Assembly: GCA_021802645.1 (NCBI GenBank)
Contig: JAJZRO010000016.1
Coordinates: 1-54,702, forward strand
Direction: 5' to 3'
DNA length: 54,702 nucleotides
Origin: Deltaproteobacteria bacterium
GTDB lineage: Bacteria > Desulfobacterota > Desulfobulbia > Desulfobulbales > Desulfurivibrionaceae
Part shown: piece after piece, positions 9,938-17,913 of the stretch
Layout of the letters: every line of letters begins with the position of its first letter
How positions within the stretch are numbered: the stretch's first letter is position 1
Notes under the pieces: model-generated
Seen by the model: the letters and a program-made list of their open reading frames with translations, nothing else
Told to the model about the DNA's origin: nothing
Database searches by the model: none
Program-made: the position numbers and the translations under genes

Positions 9938-10306
9938 GGCGCCCCCTTGCCGCGAATACGGAGTCACGCGCTATTGAAGTCCTCGAAACGGGCGGGAGAA
10001 GCCCCTGCCCCAAGCGAAAAAAACGGCGTTTCCCCTCCTGAAGAAGTCCTACCCTGTTCTAACGAGGCGAGCGGAGCGCTGTCAATCGTTTCTTTCCCGA
10101 GGAAGGGCGCGGAATAACAGGGCCACCGCCCGGCACTTCTCACTGCACGGGGCACGGGGAGCAGTCGCCTGCCAGTGCCTGCTGCGGCCGGCCTTCCAGC
10201 CAGGAAAACGGCACAGGTGCTGCGGACGTTCTCTCCGCCCGCCCGCGCGAGACGCCCAACCGGGAAAGAGGAAAGGGATTATGAACCCCCTCTGCCGGCG
10301 GCAAGA
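9938..10306. other. Intergenic region without a recognised feature
   Basis: These 369 bases separate two minus-strand genes. I see no gene, terminator, tRNA or repeat. Short palindromes such as AAACG-G-CGTTT near 10020 are too small to interpret. The promoter of the kinase at 9937 should be in the left part, but no clear -35/-10 pair stands out. Confidence 0.4.
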
Positions 10307-10525
10307 TCACGCCTGTCGTACCGGGATGCCGCGCTCCTTGAGCTGCTGCACGATCTTGTGCATCTGCTGGGCGTTGCAGTCGTCGATGGCATAGACATTC
10401 TTCATGCCGTCGTTGAAATGAAGCGTCAGATGCCCATGGCCATCCAGTTCGGCGTCGTGGATGTGGTCGCGGTCCAACCAGGGTTGCAGTTCGGCGAGGA
10501 AGTCTTGCAGCGTGCAGCTTTTCAT
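10307..10525 (-). CDS. Small hypothetical protein, 72 residues
   Basis: I do not recognise this protein. It is soluble, acidic in the first half and has no membrane segment. The visible pattern is an amphipathic N-terminal helix (LQDFLAELQPWLD), a strand-turn-strand centre (HLTLHFNDGMKNVYAI) and a C-terminal helix ending in QQLKERGI. The ATG at 10525 has GGGGG 8 bases upstream, and the codon use looks like that of neighbouring genes, which supports real coding. The gene is transcribed in the same direction as the cobalamin operon that ends to its right, 101 bases away, and may be read separately. A role cannot be inferred from context. Confidence 0.65.
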   Translation of the reverse strand: MKSCTLQDFLAELQPWLDRDHIHDAELDGHGHLTLHFNDGMKNVYAIDDCNAQQMHKIVQQLKERGIPVRQA

Positions 10526-10626
10526 GGCGTCCCCCTTTGGGCAGATGGATTAACTCCTGATATATCCATCATACAGAGGGGATTCGCCTTTTGGCAAGAA
10601 GCGCGCAATGCCGCCGCCGGCAAGGG

Positions 10627-11643
10627 TCAGGGGTGGGCGCCGGCCACCGCCCAGGCGTGGAAGGTGGCCCCGGCCTTATAGCCCACGCCGATCGCCCCTT
10701 TGTGCAGATAGAGCGCCCAGGCCCAATCGCGCTCGAAAAAGCTGGTGGTGGCGGACCAATAGACCTCCTGCACCTCGGCAAAGGGGTGGCCGACCGACAG
10801 CGCCGGGGAATGGCAGGCGCAATCGACCAGTGCCTCCAATTCGTTGATATTGGGCAGCCGCCAGTTGGTGATGCCGGCCACCGCCCGCCGGTTGAGCGCC
10901 GCCAACGCCGCCAACGCCCCCAGCCAACTGACTGGTGCGCCGGTGAGGTTGGCGACCTTCAGCCAGCGCAGGCCGGTGAGCAGATCGGTCACCACCTCGC
11001 CCTGGTCGGCAAAGCGCGGTTCCGGCAGCACCCGGCCCATGCGATACTCCCCATCCTGGCCGCTGCCAGCGCAGTCGATTTCCCGTCCCGCCGCATCGTA
11101 GCACCGACGCTGGCCGGTGGCCGGCAAACGTGCCGTTTCCCCGCCCCGCACCGGCCACAGGAGGTAATACTGATCCTTGCGGCCGTAAAACATGCGAGCC
11201 CCTTCGAGATGGACATACCAGGCATAGGCCGGATCGATGGCCGCCGAGGTCGACGACCAGTACCAGCCGAGGAAGACATTTACAAAGGGATGGCCGGCGG
11301 GCAACGCCGGCTTCTTGGTCGCCATGCTCATCAGGCTGCGCAGTTCGCGCCGGTTGGGTAGGCGCCAGTCGGCGAAACCGCCGTAGCCGGAGTCGTTGAG
11401 CTCGCGCACCGCGTGCAGGGCCTCCGGCCAGGTCAGGGGATAGCCCAGCGGATTGGCATCGCGGCTCCAGATAAGGCCGGTCAAGCGATCGACCACCGTT
11501 GCCCCCTCCGCCACCAAACGCGGTGTCGGCCAGGGCAGGCCATAGCGGAATTCGCCGTCCTGGCCGCTGCCGGCACACGGGATGGCCTGGCCTGCCTCGT
11601 CGTAGCAAAGGGTCTGGCCGGTGGCCAGGATGCCTCCCCTCAT
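10627..11643 (-). CDS. DUF1566 (Lcl C-terminal) two-repeat protein
   Basis: This 338-residue protein consists of two copies of a roughly 165-residue unit. Each starts with TGQ..CYD..G..I.CAGSGQDGE followed by a Tyr/Phe-Arg pair, continues with D.LTGL.W, the motif DWRLPN (first) or NWRLPN (second), and ends with a YWSSTS/YWSATT strand and a Trp-Pro-Val or Trp-Ala-Val. This matches the DUF1566/Lcl_C family, which has a C-type-lectin-like fold in related formylglycine-enzyme-like proteins; its biochemical role is unknown. No signal peptide is seen. GGAGGAG precedes the ATG at 11643. It starts 19 bases after cbiH ends, so it is likely the last gene of the cobalamin operon, an unexpected partner. 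Confidence 0.85.
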   Translation of the reverse strand: MRGGILATGQTLCYDEAGQAIPCAGSGQDGEFRYGLPWPTPRLVAEGATVVDRLTGLIWSRDANPLGYPLTWPEALHAVRELNDSGYGGFADWRLPNRRELRSLMSMATKKPALPAGHPFVNVFLGWYWSSTSAAIDPAYAWYVHLEGARMFYGRKDQYYLLWPVRGGETARLPATGQRRCYDAAGREIDCAGSGQDGEYRMGRVLPEPRFADQGEVVTDLLTGLRWLKVANLTGAPVSWLGALAALAALNRRAVAGITNWRLPNINELEALVDCACHSPALSVGHPFAEVQEVYWSATTSFFERDWAWALYLHKGAIGVGYKAGATFHAWAVAGAHP

Positions 11644-11662
11644 CGCCTCTCCTCCCGTGGCT

Positions 11663-12433
11663 CTAGAAGGTGTATTTACCTGCGTAGCCTCGTGGGGTGA
11701 CCATGTAGTGCTCCCAGGCAAAGGTCATGGAGTTGCCGATGATGACGCAGGACTGCATGCCAATCTCCGCCTCAAGCATCTTGTCGAGGGTGGTGAGGGT
11801 GATGGTCTCGCTCTCCCTGGTCGCGGCGGTGACGATGCCCACCGGGGTCTCTGGCGCCCGGTGGGCGAGGATGATCTCCCGCGCCCGCTCGATGTGCGCG
11901 GTGCGCTTCTTGGACTTGGGGTTGTAGAGGACAATGACGAAATCCGCCGAGGCCGCTGCTTCCAACCGCTTTTCGATGAGGGGCCAGGGGGTGAGCAGGT
12001 CGGAGAGGCTGATGGCGGCAAAGTCGTGCATGAGCGGTGCGCCGAGCCGGGCGGCGCAGGCGTTCAGGGCGGCAATGCCGGGGATCACCTCGATCTGCAC
12101 CGTGTCCTTGCGCTCGCGGGCCAGTTCGAAGACCAGGCCCGCCATGGCATAGATGCCGGGGTCACCGCCGGAGACCAGGGCCACCTTTTTGCCGGTTGCG
12201 GCCAGTTCCAGGCACTGGCGGGCGCGCTCCACCTCCTTCATCATCTGGGAGGAGAGCACCTCCTTACCCACCAGCAGTTCGGGGATGAGATCGAGATAGG
12301 TCTGGTAACCGACCACGATCTCGCTCTGCGCAATGGCGGCCAGAGCCGCCGGAGTAAGGTGGCTCAGGCCGCCGGGGCCGGTGCCGACAACGTACAGGGT
12401 GCCGCGGCAACCGCCATGGTGACATCCTTCCAT
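11663..12433 (-). CDS. cbiH: Cobalt-precorrin-3B C17-methyltransferase
   Basis: CbiH/CobJ methylates C17 and drives ring contraction in corrin synthesis, using S-adenosylmethionine in the cytoplasm. The 256-residue protein has the tetrapyrrole methylase fold: the glycine-rich start YVVGTGPGGLSHLTP, VSGGDPGIYAM (SAM contact region), VIPGIAALNACAARLGAP and the C-terminal half with FVIVLYNPKSKKR, typical of CbiH. The ATG at 12433 has AGGAAG 6 bases before it and lies inside the end of cbiG, giving an unusual 70-base overlap. No later start would keep the first beta strand. It follows cbiG in the operon. Confidence 0.95.
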   Translation of the reverse strand: MEGCHHGGCRGTLYVVGTGPGGLSHLTPAALAAIAQSEIVVGYQTYLDLIPELLVGKEVLSSQMMKEVERARQCLELAATGKKVALVSGGDPGIYAMAGLVFELARERKDTVQIEVIPGIAALNACAARLGAPLMHDFAAISLSDLLTPWPLIEKRLEAAASADFVIVLYNPKSKKRTAHIERAREIILAHRAPETPVGIVTAATRESETITLTTLDKMLEAEIGMQSCVIIGNSMTFAWEHYMVTPRGYAGKYTF

Positions 12434-13383
12434 TTCATCTTCCTGACTAAGAGGTTATCGGCGGTGCTGCTCAACAGCGCCGCCGGTTCGGCCACCGCTT
12501 GGGCGCCGGTGGCGCGCAGCACAACATCGGAGGGGCGGATGCCGGCCACGGTGTTCAGTTGGTCCTTGCTGAAAAAATCGATGGCCAGCCCGCGCGCCTC
12601 GGCAAAGGCAAGCAAGCCTGCCTCGTCCGCCTTCACGTCGATGGAGGCGAGGTTACGGATGGCAAGCTGCGAGAGGTTGTTCTTTACGAACGCCTCGTCG
12701 AGAGCCACTCCGATATCCTCCTTGCTGGTGCCGCGGTTGCAACCAATCCCCACCACCAGATGGCGGGGCCGGAACACGAGTATCCCCTCCGGCCAAGGTC
12801 CGAGCCGGTGGCTCACGATGCAGTCGGCTGCCGTTGGTTCCGCCACCGCCACCAAATCCGCCGGCAGCGACGCCACCGGCACCTCGGAAAAGATCCGCAG
12901 CTCGCCGCGGTTGACCAAAGTGGCGCTGGCCCGGGTGAGGGCCTGGCGCTCCTCTGCCACGAGATTCTGTTCCCGCGCCCAGAGATCGAGGGCGGTATGG
13001 CCGAGGACGTCGGACGCGGTGGTGATCACCGCCTGGCCGCCCGTCACTTTTGCCACCCGCCGGGCCAGGTCGTTGGCGCCGCCAAGATGGCCGGAGAGCA
13101 GACTCACCGCAAAACTCCCTGCCTCGTCCACCACCACCACCGCCGGGTCATGGTGCTTGTCGGTGACGAGTGGCGCGAGGAGCCGCACCACGATGCCGGC
13201 GGCCATGACACAGACCAGGCCGTCGTACTCCTGCCAGAGCGCGGGCATCAGGGCGCCAAGGCCGCTTCGCTGCGGGATCAGGGTCCCACCGAGCGCGGCC
13301 GCGATCTGGCCCGCCAAACGCTGGCCGCCCTCGCTCACTGCCAGGCAGGCGATACAGGGTTTTTCAGGCCTGGCGGCAGCCAT
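12364..13383 (-). CDS. cbiG: Cobalt-precorrin-5A hydrolase CbiG
   Basis: CbiG opens the delta-lactone of cobalt-precorrin-5A and releases acetaldehyde in the anaerobic pathway, so its presence argues for the oxygen-independent route. The 339-residue protein has the CbiG N-terminal part (residues 1-120, with VCVMAAGIVVRLLAP), a middle segment with LSGHLGGANDLARRVA, and the C-terminal domain beginning near residue 205 with VGIGCNRGTSKEDI. The ATG at 13383 (MAAARPEKP) lies 20 bases inside the end of cbiF, typical of translational coupling. An upstream ATG at 13437 would extend further into cbiF and adds no homology. Confidence 0.94.
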   Translation of the reverse strand: MAAARPEKPCIACLAVSEGGQRLAGQIAAALGGTLIPQRSGLGALMPALWQEYDGLVCVMAAGIVVRLLAPLVTDKHHDPAVVVVDEAGSFAVSLLSGHLGGANDLARRVAKVTGGQAVITTASDVLGHTALDLWAREQNLVAEERQALTRASATLVNRGELRIFSEVPVASLPADLVAVAEPTAADCIVSHRLGPWPEGILVFRPRHLVVGIGCNRGTSKEDIGVALDEAFVKNNLSQLAIRNLASIDVKADEAGLLAFAEARGLAIDFFSKDQLNTVAGIRPSDVVLRATGAQAVAEPAALLSSTADNLLVRKMKWKDVTMAVAAAPCTLSAPAPAA

Positions 13384-14134
13384 GGCTGAATTCCTTGTCG
13401 TAGAGCCTGGAGAGGGCGGCGGGCGGCAGTTCGGCAAAGACCCGGCCCACGGCGATGATCGCCGTCTTGTTGATCCCCGCCTCCTCCACCTGGGCGGCGA
13501 TGGAGGAAAGGGTCCCCCGAAGAATCCGCTGCTCGGGCCAGCTCACCTTCTCCACCACCGCCACCGGCGTTTCCGCCGGATAGCCGCCCGATTGGAGATC
13601 GGCCACCACTTCACCGATCATGCCGACGCTCAAGAGGATGAGCATGGTGGCCTGATGGCCGGCAAGGCTTACCAGATCCTGGCCTTCCGGCACCGGGGTA
13701 CGGCCCGCCCGCCGGGTGATGATGACGGTTTGCGACACCTCGGGCAGGGTAAGCTCTGCCTGAAGCGCCGCGGCGGTGGCGGTGGCGGAACTCACCCCCG
13801 GCACCACCTGATAGGGAATCTTGCGACTGTCGAGCGCCGCCATCTGCTCCTTGATCGCGCCGTAAATGGAGGGGTCGCCGGTGTGGAGCCGCACCACCCG
13901 CTGGCCCTGTTGCCAGGCCGCGGCCATGAGCTCGATGATCTCGCCAAGATGCAGGCCCGCCGAATCGTGGACCGCGGCTGCAAGCCCGTCCACCAGCGCC
14001 CGCGGCACCAGGCTGCCGGCATAGACCACCAGATCGGCCTCGGCAAGCAAGCGCTGGCCGCGCACCGTGATCAGCTCCGGGTCGCCAGGGCCGGCGCCGA
14101 CAAAATGGATGGGATGGGTGGGCGTCGCCATCAT
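13364..14134 (-). CDS. cbiF: Cobalt-precorrin-4 C11-methyltransferase
   Basis: CbiF/CobM adds a methyl group at C11 of the contracted macrocycle. The 256-residue sequence shows the signature FVGAGPGDPELITVRGQRLL at the N-terminus, VVYAGSLVPRALVD typical of CobM/CbiF, and the second conserved block RLHTGDPSIYGAIKEQ. The stop of cbiL at 14131 overlaps this start by four bases (ATGA arrangement). Two adjacent ATG codons (14134 and 14131) are possible starts. The gene lies between cbiL and cbiG, the common order in anaerobic operons. Confidence 0.96.
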   Translation of the reverse strand: MMATPTHPIHFVGAGPGDPELITVRGQRLLAEADLVVYAGSLVPRALVDGLAAAVHDSAGLHLGEIIELMAAAWQQGQRVVRLHTGDPSIYGAIKEQMAALDSRKIPYQVVPGVSSATATAAALQAELTLPEVSQTVIITRRAGRTPVPEGQDLVSLAGHQATMLILLSVGMIGEVVADLQSGGYPAETPVAVVEKVSWPEQRILRGTLSSIAAQVEEAGINKTAIIAVGRVFAELPPAALSRLYDKEFSHGCRQA

Positions 14135-14853
14135 TTGCGCACGATCACGGTGGAGAAGTAATGGAGTTCCTCGCGGGCCGCCACGGCCAGATCGCGGCGC
14201 ACCCGCTCCTGGGCGTGGCTCGAACGCTCGACCAAGACTGCCTTGTCAAGCAGATCGAGTTCACTCAGAAGCGACACCACCTTGTCCATCACCCGGTGCA
14301 CCTTCATGAGCACCACGGTATCGAACTGCGCCAGGGTCTCGCGCAACCGGCCGTTCTCGAAGGTGGCCGGAATCACCACCAGCCGGTCATCGCCCAGACA
14401 GAGGGGCTGCCCGACCGCCGCCGCCGAGGCGCCGATGGAGGAGACGCCGGGCACTACGGAAATCAGCGCCTGGGGCGCATACTTGAGCAGGGTATCGCAA
14501 ACGTAGAAGCCGGTGCTGTAGATGGCCGGGTCGCCCAGGGTGGGAAAGGCCACGTCCAGCCCCTGATCGAGTTTGGCCCGGATCGCCTCGGCCGCCAACC
14601 GCCATGCCGCCTCCACCTCGGGGTCGGGCGGCAGCCCCATGCGCACCTTCTTCATGGGGAAGTGGAGTTCCAAAATCTCCTTGCCCGCCGTGGCCACGGC
14701 GCCGGCGAGGATGGCAAGCGCGGTGCTCTCTCCCTCCTGATGCGCCTTGGGCGCGAACCACACCGGGCACTGGTCCAGCAGCCGCGCCGCCTTGAGGGTC
14801 ATGAGTTCCGGATCGCCCGGCCCCACCCCGATCACATAGAACTGTCCCCTCAT
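14131..14853 (-). CDS. cbiL: Cobalt-precorrin-2 C20-methyltransferase
   Basis: CbiL methylates C20 of cobalt-sirohydrochlorin, the first methylation after chelation in this route. The 240-residue protein has GVGPGDPELMTLKAARLL, the conserved FPTLGDPAIYSTGFYV block and VVPGVSSIGASAAAVG, all characteristic of CbiL/CobI. Its ATG at 14853 overlaps the cbiET stop by four bases and its stop overlaps cbiF by four bases, so it is translationally coupled on both sides. It has the standard length of the family. Confidence 0.96.
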   Translation of the reverse strand: MRGQFYVIGVGPGDPELMTLKAARLLDQCPVWFAPKAHQEGESTALAILAGAVATAGKEILELHFPMKKVRMGLPPDPEVEAAWRLAAEAIRAKLDQGLDVAFPTLGDPAIYSTGFYVCDTLLKYAPQALISVVPGVSSIGASAAAVGQPLCLGDDRLVVIPATFENGRLRETLAQFDTVVLMKVHRVMDKVVSLLSELDLLDKAVLVERSSHAQERVRRDLAVAAREELHYFSTVIVRK

Positions 14854-16064
14854 TTCACTCCCACCATGATGGCTATCGGATGCATCCTCTTCTCCTCGCC
14901 CACCGGGAAACTCCGGCGGCTGACGCTGATCTCGTTAATGGTTACCTGAAGCCCGGCCTGGTGCAGCAAGGCGGGGGCCTGTTCCTTGGTGGCATCGGTG
15001 ACGCCGTTCACTACCAGGCGGCCGCCAGGCGTGAGCCGTGGGGCAACGTGATCGACGATCGCCGCCAGATTGCCGCCGCTGCCGCCGACAAAGACCCGGT
15101 CCGGGTCGGGCAAGCCGGCCAGAACCGCGGGCGCCGTCCCGGCGACCACGCTGATGTTGTAGGCGCCAAAGGTGCGGCAATTGGCGCGGATGTTGGCACG
15201 CTCCGACTCGTTGCGCTCCACCGCATAGACCCGCAGGTCGGACGAGAGGCGCGCCGCCTCGATACCGACCGAGCCGCTGCCGGCGCCGATATCCCACAGC
15301 ACCCCGGCTGGCGGCAGCCGCAAACTATGAAGGGTGGCGGCCCGCACCTCGTCCTTGGTGATGAGCCCCCGGCTGTGGGTGATCTCCGGCTCATGCAGGC
15401 CGAAGAGCGGCAAGTTTGTCGCCCTCTCCGGCCGGGTAAGAAGCATGACGTTGAGGTCGCCAAATTCCTGGGCCGCGATCGCGCTAAGCGAGCCGGTATG
15501 CAGCCGCTCATCGGGCAGCCCCAGATTCTCCGCCACCCGCACCGTGTAGCTCGCCGCCAGTTCCGGATCGTCGAGGTTGGCGCAGGCCGCGAGCAGGGCC
15601 TGGACCACGGCGGCCGGGGAGTTGACCCGGTCGGTGAAGCAGAAGACCTTGGCGCGCGGCAACAGCCGGCCGCCGAGTTCCCCCAGCGGGCGGCCATGGA
15701 GGCTGACCACGTCCAGGCCGTCCCATGGCTCGCCAAACCGGCTGCAGGCCAGTTGCAGCGAAGAAAGGGCCGGATGGACCACGACCCGCTCCGCGCCCAG
15801 GCGGCTGATCAGCGTCCGACCGATACCGAAGAAGAGCGGGTCGCCGCTGGCCAGCACCGCCACCTCCATCCGGTCAAGACGCTCCACCACCGCGGCCAGG
15901 GCCTGTTCCACCGGGGCAATGGGCAGTACCTCGATGCCCACGTCTTCCACCAGTGGCCGATGGCGGCTGGAGGCGACGACGCAGCCGCAACGGGCGACCA
16001 AGGCGCGCTGCTCCTCGCCAAGTCCGCTGCCCGGCGCGATGCCGATGAGCTGCACCCTAGACAT
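14850..16064 (-). CDS. cbiET: Fused precorrin-6Y C5,15-methyltransferase / decarboxylase (CbiE-CbiT)
   Basis: This 404-residue protein is a natural CbiE-CbiT fusion, as in CobL. The CbiE half (about 1-205) is a tetrapyrrole methylase with VQLIGIAPG at the start and VLASGDPLFFGIGRTL. The CbiT half (about 235-404) is a class I methyltransferase with GLITKDEVRAATLHSLRL and the SAM-binding DIGAGSGSVGIEAARL, followed by DRVFVGGSGGN. It methylates C5 and C15 and decarboxylates the C12 acetate. The ATG at 16064 (MSRVQL) was chosen because the 23 residues before it read as the shadow of cbiD; it overlaps the cbiD end by 8 bases. Confidence 0.95.
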   Translation of the reverse strand: MSRVQLIGIAPGSGLGEEQRALVARCGCVVASSRHRPLVEDVGIEVLPIAPVEQALAAVVERLDRMEVAVLASGDPLFFGIGRTLISRLGAERVVVHPALSSLQLACSRFGEPWDGLDVVSLHGRPLGELGGRLLPRAKVFCFTDRVNSPAAVVQALLAACANLDDPELAASYTVRVAENLGLPDERLHTGSLSAIAAQEFGDLNVMLLTRPERATNLPLFGLHEPEITHSRGLITKDEVRAATLHSLRLPPAGVLWDIGAGSGSVGIEAARLSSDLRVYAVERNESERANIRANCRTFGAYNISVVAGTAPAVLAGLPDPDRVFVGGSGGNLAAIVDHVAPRLTPGGRLVVNGVTDATKEQAPALLHQAGLQVTINEISVSRRSFPVGEEKRMHPIAIMVGVK

Positions 16065-17169
16065 GCTCCACCACCCTGCCCTGGCTGTCCACCAGATAGA
16101 ACTCCACCGGCAGACCGGCGGTCCGTTCGGCAAAGGCCTTGGCCTCCGTACAGACCAGCCGGACCACCTCGCGCCGGCCCAGGGTCACCAGCCGCTCATA
16201 GAGTTCGCGGGCGGTATTGACCCCTGCCATTTCTTTGAGCAGCGCATCCTCCACCCCCAGCCGCGCCAACAGCTGCACCGCCTCCTCCGCCTCCAGGGCG
16301 CCGTGGCGCACATGAGTCTGGGGAATCCCCATGGCCGCCTTCACCGCCTTGGCCCACATGGCGGCAAGATGGATGCTCTTGAATCCGTGCGCCGCCGCAG
16401 CCTTGAGCGAGAAGTCGAGATAATCACCCATCATGGCCAGCCCCTCCTCGGGCAGGCTCAGCAGCTCCTGCACCGCCCGCTCCGAGGTGCGGCCGGTGGA
16501 AAGCACGATGCTATCGAGCCCGGCGGCGCGGGCCACATCCATGGAGGCAGTGATGGTAGCGGTCCACGCCTCGGCGGACACCGGCCGCACAATGCCAGTG
16601 GTGCCGAGAATGGAGAGGCCGCCTTTGATGCCGAGCCTGGCATTCAAGGTTTTTGTGGCCAGTGCCTCGCCTCCCGGCACGCTGATGGTGACCACCACTC
16701 GGCCTCGGCCGCCGGCTTCGACCAAGGCCTCAGCGACCGCGGCGGCAATCATCCGGCGCGGCACCGGGTTGATGGCGGGCTCGCCCATTGCCACCGGCAG
16801 GCCGGGCTTGGTGACCATGCCCACCCCTTGGCCTGCGCAGAGGAGAAGTTGCTCACCCAGTTCCACACAGCGCGGCGGCCTCTCCTTGCCGGCAAGCCAT
16901 ACGGCCGTGGCCACGATCTCGGCACCGTTGGTCACGTCCGGGTCGTCGCCGGCATCCTTGACCACCGAGGCGAGGAAAACGCCATCCGCCTCGGCCTGGA
17001 AACGGCAGAGGGCAAAGGTCACCCGGCTGCCATCCGGAAAGGGAATGGTGACCGACTCCCCGCCCACCTCGCCGCAGAGGCCCAGCACCGCGGCCTTGGC
17101 CGCGGCTGCCGCGCAGGCGCCGGTGGTATATCCGGAACGCAGCCGTTTCGCCACTATTCCATTCCCCAA
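16057..17169 (-). CDS. cbiD: Cobalt-precorrin-5B C1-methyltransferase
   Basis: CbiD methylates C1 in the anaerobic pathway; the aerobic pathway uses an unrelated enzyme, so this gene supports an oxygen-independent route. The 370-residue protein has the N-terminal signature RSGYTTGACAAAAAKAA, the block KDAGDDPDVTNGAEI and TTGIVRPVSAEAWTATI, all typical of CbiD. The start at 17169 (MGNGIVAK) is the first ATG before the signature. A 110-base gap separates it from cbiC upstream, the largest gap inside the biosynthetic part of the operon; that gap holds dispersed repeat copy 2. Confidence 0.96.
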   Translation of the reverse strand: MGNGIVAKRLRSGYTTGACAAAAAKAAVLGLCGEVGGESVTIPFPDGSRVTFALCRFQAEADGVFLASVVKDAGDDPDVTNGAEIVATAVWLAGKERPPRCVELGEQLLLCAGQGVGMVTKPGLPVAMGEPAINPVPRRMIAAAVAEALVEAGGRGRVVVTISVPGGEALATKTLNARLGIKGGLSILGTTGIVRPVSAEAWTATITASMDVARAAGLDSIVLSTGRTSERAVQELLSLPEEGLAMMGDYLDFSLKAAAAHGFKSIHLAAMWAKAVKAAMGIPQTHVRHGALEAEEAVQLLARLGVEDALLKEMAGVNTARELYERLVTLGRREVVRLVCTEAKAFAERTAGLPVEFYLVDSQGRVVEHV

Positions 17170-17185
17170 TCAAACGTTAACTTTG

Positions 17186-17280
17186 TCAGCTTCACTGCGC
17201 CGCTCCTCGCCGTACTCAACTGTACTGTCTCGTCGCTGCTCGTTTGCCTTCGCGTTCCCATTTTGATTTGGAAACGGAAT
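17186..17280 (-). repeat. Dispersed intergenic element, copy 2 (between cbiC and cbiD)
   Basis: Read on the minus strand, this begins within the stop codon of cbiC and runs almost to the start of cbiD. It matches copy 1 at 8690-8790: the shared blocks are ATTCCG, CAAATCAAAA, GGGAACGCGAAGGC, CGACGAGACA (CAACGAGACA in copy 1) and AGTACGGC. As with copy 1, it lies directly downstream of a gene in sense orientation. Read in the frame of GGG-AAC-GCG it is open for about 40 codons but has no start codon, so I do not call a gene. Within the operon it would be part of the cbiC-cbiD intercistronic mRNA. Confidence 0.72.
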
Positions 17281-17912
17281 TACTGCCCCTCAATAAGACG
17301 CAGCAGGGCATTCACCGTGGCCGCAGCCACCGGACTGCCGCCCTTGCGGCCCAAGGCGGTGATGAAGGGATACCTCTTCCCGGCCAGCATCGCCTTGGAC
17401 TCCGCCGCGTTGACAAAGCCCACCGGCACGCCGATCACGAGATCGGGGCTGAAAAGCCCTTGGTCGATCAGCCGCATCACTTCAAGCAACGCGGTGGGGG
17501 CATTGCCGATGGCAACAATACCGATCTTCTCATTGGCCAGCTGCCGGATCGCCACCTCGGAGCGGGTAAGCCCCAGACGCTTCGCCTCGGCGGCTACCGC
17601 TGGGTCACTCACCCCGCAGAGCACCCGGCCGCCCCACTTGGCGAGCAGCCCCTGGCTGATGCCGTTGGCGGCCATGGTCACGTCGGTGAGCACGTTCTTA
17701 CCGGCCCGGATCGCCTGCAGGGCCGCACCAATTGCCTGGGGATGGAAGCGCAGGTTCTCACTAAAGGAAAAATCGCCGGTGGCGTGGATCACCCGGCGCA
17801 CCACGGCGAACTCGGTCGGGGTATGGCCGGTGGGGCCAAGCTCGGCCTCGATGATGCGGAAGCTCTCCTTCTCTATTTCCTCTGGCTTCACCTGCTGCAA
17901 TTGGATATCCAT
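17280..17912 (-). CDS. cbiC: Cobalt-precorrin-8 methylmutase
   Basis: CbiC moves a methyl group from C11 to C12 and yields cobyrinate. The 210-residue protein contains the catalytic His in RRVIHATGDFSF and the ligand-binding region GVPVGFVNAAESK, followed by GRKGGSPVAAATVNALL near the C-terminus. All are hallmarks of CobH/CbiC. The ATG at 17912 (MDIQLQQ) is one base beyond the cbiA stop and gives the usual length; an upstream start at 17939 would overlap cbiA and adds nine unconserved residues. It is the last gene before dispersed repeat copy 2. Confidence 0.96.
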   Translation of the reverse strand: MDIQLQQVKPEEIEKESFRIIEAELGPTGHTPTEFAVVRRVIHATGDFSFSENLRFHPQAIGAALQAIRAGKNVLTDVTMAANGISQGLLAKWGGRVLCGVSDPAVAAEAKRLGLTRSEVAIRQLANEKIGIVAIGNAPTALLEVMRLIDQGLFSPDLVIGVPVGFVNAAESKAMLAGKRYPFITALGRKGGSPVAAATVNALLRLIEGQ

Positions 17913-17913
17913 G

